Positions 5,630 through 6,264 of a stretch of DNA of 6,264 nucleotides are shown piece by piece. The DNA lies in contig JAGQRL010000149.1 of the NCBI GenBank assembly GCA_020425485.1, forward strand, positions 1-6,264, in the 5' to 3' direction. The position numbers were made by a program, and so were the translations under genes. The notes beneath the pieces are model-generated. The model was given only the letters and a program-made list of their open reading frames with translations, was not told where the DNA came from and ran no database searches. How positions within the stretch are numbered: the stretch's first letter is position 1; every line of letters begins with the position of its first letter. The stretch is from Rhodospirillaceae bacterium. GTDB lineage: Bacteria > Pseudomonadota > Alphaproteobacteria > DSM-16000 > Inquilinaceae.

Positions 5630-5718
5630 CGACCGCAGGCGGACCCGCCCATGGGGCGCCGGGCTCGGTAGCCGTAACGGCTGTTCAGCGCGCATCCTGG
5701 GGGCGATCGACCGCAGGC
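5630..5718 (+). repeat. Pair of 11-base direct repeats
   Basis: CGACCGCAGGC occurs at 5630-5640 and again at 5708-5718, 78 bases apart, just upstream of the NadQ-like gene. The second copy is 17 bases before the ATG. Two copies in this spot could be regulator binding sites, or could be a chance match in GC-rich DNA. Confidence 0.35.
5670..5682. promoter_or_regulatory. Operator-like palindrome upstream of the NadQ-like gene
   Basis: AGCCG-TAA-CGGCT is a perfect 5-3-5 palindrome, 53 bases before the start codon at 5736. It could be an operator, perhaps for the NadQ-like protein itself, or a small RNA hairpin. No promoter hexamers are clear nearby. Confidence 0.25.
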
Positions 5719-5725
5719 CAGATCA

Positions 5726-5730
5726 GAGGG
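5726..5730 (+). promoter_or_regulatory. Ribosome binding site of the NadQ-like gene
   Basis: GAGGG lies five bases before ATG 5736. A second in-frame ATG at 5751 has no such site, so 5736 is preferred. Confidence 0.5.
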
Positions 5731-5735
5731 TCGCG

Positions 5736-6264
5736 ATGCCTGCCGAAACCATGATCGGGCTGAATGCCGTGATCGTCTCGGTGACCGGAGAGACGCCGCG
5801 CGTGCTGGTGGTGCGCCGGGCCGGCCACGCCATGGCCGCGGGTACCGGACGGGCCGCCGTGGAGGCGGCCAGCGACGGCGCGCCGGCCCTGCCGTTCGGT
5901 CCCTTCACGCCGGATCGCCACCGCACGCTGGAACTGGGCCTGAGGGAATGGGTGAGCGCCCAGACCGGGCTTGATCTGGGCTATGTCGAGCAGCTCTACA
6001 CCTTCGGCGACCGCTACCGCGACCCGCGCGAGATCGCCGGGGGGCCGCGCGTGGTCTCCGTCAGCTACCTGGCACTGGTGCGCGACCAGCCGCTGTCCGG
6101 CAGCGGCGAGGCGCAGTGGCGCGACTGGTACGACTTCCTGCCCTGGGAGGATTGGCGCGACCGCCGGCCCCTGGTGCTCGACCAGACCATCCGCCCGGCG
6201 CTGACCGCCTGGATGGAGGGCACCAACGATCCGCGCGTGCGCGACCGGCGGGCGGAGCGGGTGT
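5736..6264 (+). CDS. nadQ: Nudix-related NAD biosynthesis regulator, NadQ-like (3' end outside window)
   Basis: The frame is open from ATG 5736 to the window edge, giving 176 residues without a stop. The sequence matches the Nudix-like proteins annotated in alphaproteobacteria as NAD regulators (COG4111, NadQ), which repress NAD synthesis genes such as nadA, nadB and nadC. Landmarks are IGLNAVIVSVTG (7-18), RVLVVRRAG (22-30), LPFGPFTPDRHRTLELGLREW (52-72), QTGLDLGYVEQLYTFGDRYR (76-95), VVSVSYLALVR (106-116) and WYDFLPWEDWRD (131-142). The Nudix catalytic box is degenerate: where enzymes have REUxEExGU, this one reads REWVSAQTGL (70-79), without the metal-binding glutamate pair. That fits a ligand-sensing regulator rather than a hydrolase. 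The DNA-binding C-terminal part would lie beyond the edge. An insert of about 15 Ala/Gly-rich residues (31-50) precedes the LPFGPF block. NAD genes would be expected nearby but are not in the window. The family call is strong; the symbol is less sure. Confidence 0.82.
   Translation, partial: MPAETMIGLNAVIVSVTGETPRVLVVRRAGHAMAAGTGRAAVEAASDGAPALPFGPFTPDRHRTLELGLREWVSAQTGLDLGYVEQLYTFGDRYRDPREIAGGPRVVSVSYLALVRDQPLSGSGEAQWRDWYDFLPWEDWRDRRPLVLDQTIRPALTAWMEGTNDPRVRDRRAERV

Noticed and set aside
3920..5695. Very long open frame (591 codons) on the minus strand
   Set aside because: It runs across the ABC ATPase gene in a different frame, is rich in Arg, Gly, Pro and Ala, and shows no domain. It is open only because the DNA is GC-rich.

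Overview
The window is GC-rich DNA from an alphaproteobacterium. The best evidence is three gene families typical of that class: a DUF4167 protein directly after prmC, a short zinc-finger (CHCC) protein related to mitochondrial complex I subunit NDUFS6, and a Nudix-like protein of the kind annotated as the alphaproteobacterial NAD-biosynthesis regulator (NadQ, COG4111). The order and style fit a Rhodospirillales-like genome, but the genus cannot be read from the sequence.

Layout, left to right. prmC (release-factor glutamine methyltransferase) occupies 3-932 on the + strand; its true start may lie just outside the window. After a 225-base leader that holds two tandem hairpins comes the DUF4167 gene (1158-1865, +). 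It meets a patatin-like phospholipase gene (1911-3728, -) tail to tail across 45 bases containing a perfect GC hairpin. A gene-free stretch (3729-4047) holds an AT-rich island with an operator-like palindrome and several hairpins. Next is a YadG-type ABC transporter ATPase (4048-5052, -), which diverges from the CHCC zinc-finger gene (5249-5467, +). The 268 bases after the zinc-finger gene are crowded with inverted repeats, two of them long and perfect. The window ends inside the NadQ-like gene (5736 to the right edge, +), which is open to the edge and has no stop in the window.

The genes are mostly housekeeping and do not form one pathway. PrmC serves translation termination. The phospholipase and the ABC ATPase act at or on membranes, but the ATPase has no permease partner here. 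The zinc-finger protein belongs with respiratory complex I, and the NadQ-like protein with control of NAD synthesis.

I see no mobile element, CRISPR array, tRNA, rRNA or recognisable defence or biosynthetic system. The most interesting parts are non-coding: the hairpin cluster at 5469-5682, the DUF4167 leader with mutually exclusive pairings at 1073-1121, and the palindrome at 3827-3843. Among the proteins, the most notable points are the loss of the Nudix catalytic signature and the missing glycine-rich motif of the patatin protein.
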